Source: Adonisia turfae CCMR0081
GTDB lineage: Bacteria; Cyanobacteriota; Cyanobacteriia; Phormidesmidales; Phormidesmidaceae
Length of the DNA stretch: 64,000 bases
NCBI RefSeq assembly: GCF_011009555.1
Contig: NZ_QXHD01000004.1
Coordinates: 4,930,854-4,994,853 of the forward strand
Direction: 5' to 3'
Below the pieces are notes generated by a model that was not told where the DNA came from, made no database searches, and saw nothing but the letters and a program-made list of their open reading frames with translations. Numbering within the stretch: position 1 is the stretch's first letter; each line of letters begins with the position of its first letter. Made by a program: the position numbers and the translations under genes. Below are positions 62,995-64,000 of this stretch, piece by piece.

Positions 62995-63795
62995 GTGAAA
63001 ATATTCCGAGCTCGCACACTACAGACCCTGTTTGCAGACAGTTGGACCATTTTTTGGGGGGACTGGTTGGATTTGCGGGTGCGGATTCCCCAAGTGGCGG
63101 CATCAGGGTTGGTGTCTCCCCTTATCTATATTTTGGCGTTTGGGTTGGGGTTGGGGAGTTCTCTCGACCAAGCTGCCCGCCCCCCCGTAGGGGATAGCTA
63201 TTTAGAATTTATTCTGCCTGGTATGGTGGCGCTATCATCCATGGTGATTAGCTTTGGTGGAACCACGTTCTCGATTTGTGGTGAGCGACTGTTTACGAAA
63301 AATTTTGAGGAAATGCTGCTGTTTCCCATTCATCCTCTAGCGATGCATTTAGGAAAGATGTTGGCAGGGATAGTACGTGGTTTGTTAACGGCTGGCTCAG
63401 TGATTTTGGTGGCCATCCTGTTTACCCGTGATGTATGGAGTTTCTTGCACCCACTGTTTTTATTGCTGCTAGTGCTGAATTGTGCGGTGTTTGCTGGTTT
63501 AGGGGTAATTGTTGGCTTAAATGTTAAGTCCTTGGAGAGCGTTGGACTCTTTAACAATTTTTTGATTGTACCGATGTCATTTCTGGGGGCGACATTTTTT
63601 GACCCATCTACGCTGCCCGCTGTGCTAAAGGGCATTGTTTATCTGCTGCCCCTCACCTATACAACCATTGGCTTACGGGCTGTAGCGTATCAACCCCTGA
63701 ATGAGTTTCCTTGGTACTCGATTCCTGTGTTGTTGATAGTTGCGATCGCACTTTCCATGAATGGGGCCTATCAGTTTGCCCGCCAGCAAGACTAA
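62995..63795 (+). CDS. ABC-2 type transporter permease
   Basis: GTG start at 62995 (MKIFRARTLQTLFADSW). 266 residues with six membrane segments. ABC-2 features: FWGDWLDLRVRIPQVAASGLVSPLIYILAFGLGLG, EFILPGMVALSSMVISFGGTTFSICGERLF, LNPLTYTTIGLR-type LLPLTYTTIGLRAV. The ATPase partner is not in the window; it may be a neighbour on the other side, or elsewhere. Likely exports polysaccharide, lipid or drug. The stop overlaps the next minus-strand gene by 4 bp. Confidence 0.87.
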   Translation: MKIFRARTLQTLFADSWTIFWGDWLDLRVRIPQVAASGLVSPLIYILAFGLGLGSSLDQAARPPVGDSYLEFILPGMVALSSMVISFGGTTFSICGERLFTKNFEEMLLFPIHPLAMHLGKMLAGIVRGLLTAGSVILVAILFTRDVWSFLHPLFLLLLVLNCAVFAGLGVIVGLNVKSLESVGLFNNFLIVPMSFLGATFFDPSTLPAVLKGIVYLLPLTYTTIGLRAVAYQPLNEFPWYSIPVLLIVAIALSMNGAYQFARQQD

Positions 63796-64000
63796 CTTGC
63801 GATCGCGTCCTGCATGGTGGGAGGCATAGTTGCGATTTCTAGTGGAGTTTGGGCTACTAAGTGTTGTTGTAAGGTCTCGTCCTCCATGATGCGCTGTTCA
63901 AGCTCTGCTGCAACTTGGTTAAAGTTCAGATGCTGATCTCGCAGTTGTGAAAAAATCCGATAGGTACTGAGGGGCGGCACAGTCGCATCGTCTGTGGAGA
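63792..64000 (-). CDS. Unknown protein, C-terminal part; gene runs off the right edge
   Basis: The minus frame is open from the edge to the stop at 63792, about 69 residues visible: STDDATVPPLSTYRIFSQLR followed by FNQVAAELEQRIMEDETLQQHL and ending TMPPTMQDAIAS. A GTG lies at 63980, but the frame continues upstream of it, so this is probably the end of a larger protein. Helical and acidic; no family recognised. Confidence 0.55.
   Translation of the reverse strand, partial: STDDATVPPLSTYRIFSQLRDQHLNFNQVAAELEQRIMEDETLQQHLVAQTPLEIATMPPTMQDAIAS

Noticed and set aside
1-64000. CRISPR arrays, insertion sequences, prophage and tRNA genes.
   Set aside because: Looked for and not found: no regular short repeat-spacer pattern, no transposase or integrase motif, no TTCGAATC-type T-loop with a matching acceptor stem.

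Overview
This window is chromosomal DNA from a cyanobacterium. Markers seen directly are photosystem and phycobilisome genes (psbU, psaD, apcF, petG), cytM, the cyanobacterial bicarbonate transporter bicA, the glutamine synthetase inactivating factor gifA beside glnA, several protein families restricted to cyanobacteria (DUF3120, DUF3386, DUF4330, the TIGR03279-type protein), and many copies of the HIP1 octamer GCGATCGC. A glucosylglycerol-phosphate phosphatase (stpA), bicA and a complete-looking Mrp-type antiporter cluster suggest a salt-tolerant, brackish or marine strain; this is inference. No rRNA, tRNA, CRISPR array, transposase, integrase or prophage gene was recognised.

Layout. 1-8.3 kb: 5' part of a carotenoid oxygenase, a folate/biopterin-type transporter, a secreted 23-residue-repeat protein, a DUF4330 protein, an M48 protease overlapping coaX tail to tail, stpA, and a YrdC/Sua5-type gene. 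8.3-20 kb: two large STAND-type ATPases (HTH/NB-ARC/TPR at 8.8-11.3 kb; caspase/STAND/TM at 15.7-18.4 kb) flank uppS, a beta-hydroxyacid dehydrogenase, a lipoprotein, DUF3386 and an exported MsrA. A 1.6 kb stretch without genes, containing nested inverted repeats, follows. 20-32 kb: a Rad50/SbcC-like ATPase, then bicA, a 69-residue membrane protein, a NhaS3-like antiporter and a tightly overlapping mrp operon (C, D, E, F, G, DUF4040, B). 32-47.9 kb: leucyl aminopeptidase, a decayed tag gene, an SLH protein, a DUF255 thioredoxin-fold protein, nadB, psbU, an FHA-adenylate cyclase, DUF3120, uppP, the TIGR03279-type protein and a TolC-like channel. 47.9-49.0 kb: five tandem copies of a ~100-nt element that looks like a small RNA gene, each ending in its own terminator. 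49-64 kb: ddl, cytM, petG, a ribulokinase-like FGGY kinase, apcF, glnA-gifA, an SGNH hydrolase, an LCP protein, manC, a membrane protein, trpE, psaD and an ABC-2 permease, with a partial gene at the right edge.

How parts work together. bicA, the antiporter and mrp plausibly form one Na+ circuit: BicA imports bicarbonate with Na+ and the antiporters remove the Na+. glnA and gifA form a nitrogen-control pair with opposite NtcA site placement: an activator-type promoter (GTAN8TAC, 22 nt, TAN3T) upstream of glnA, and a GTAN8TAC palindrome on the -35 region of gifA. uppS, uppP, ddl and the LCP protein serve peptidoglycan or cell-wall glycopolymer synthesis but are scattered. The most novel-looking signal is the tandem small RNA array upstream of ddl.
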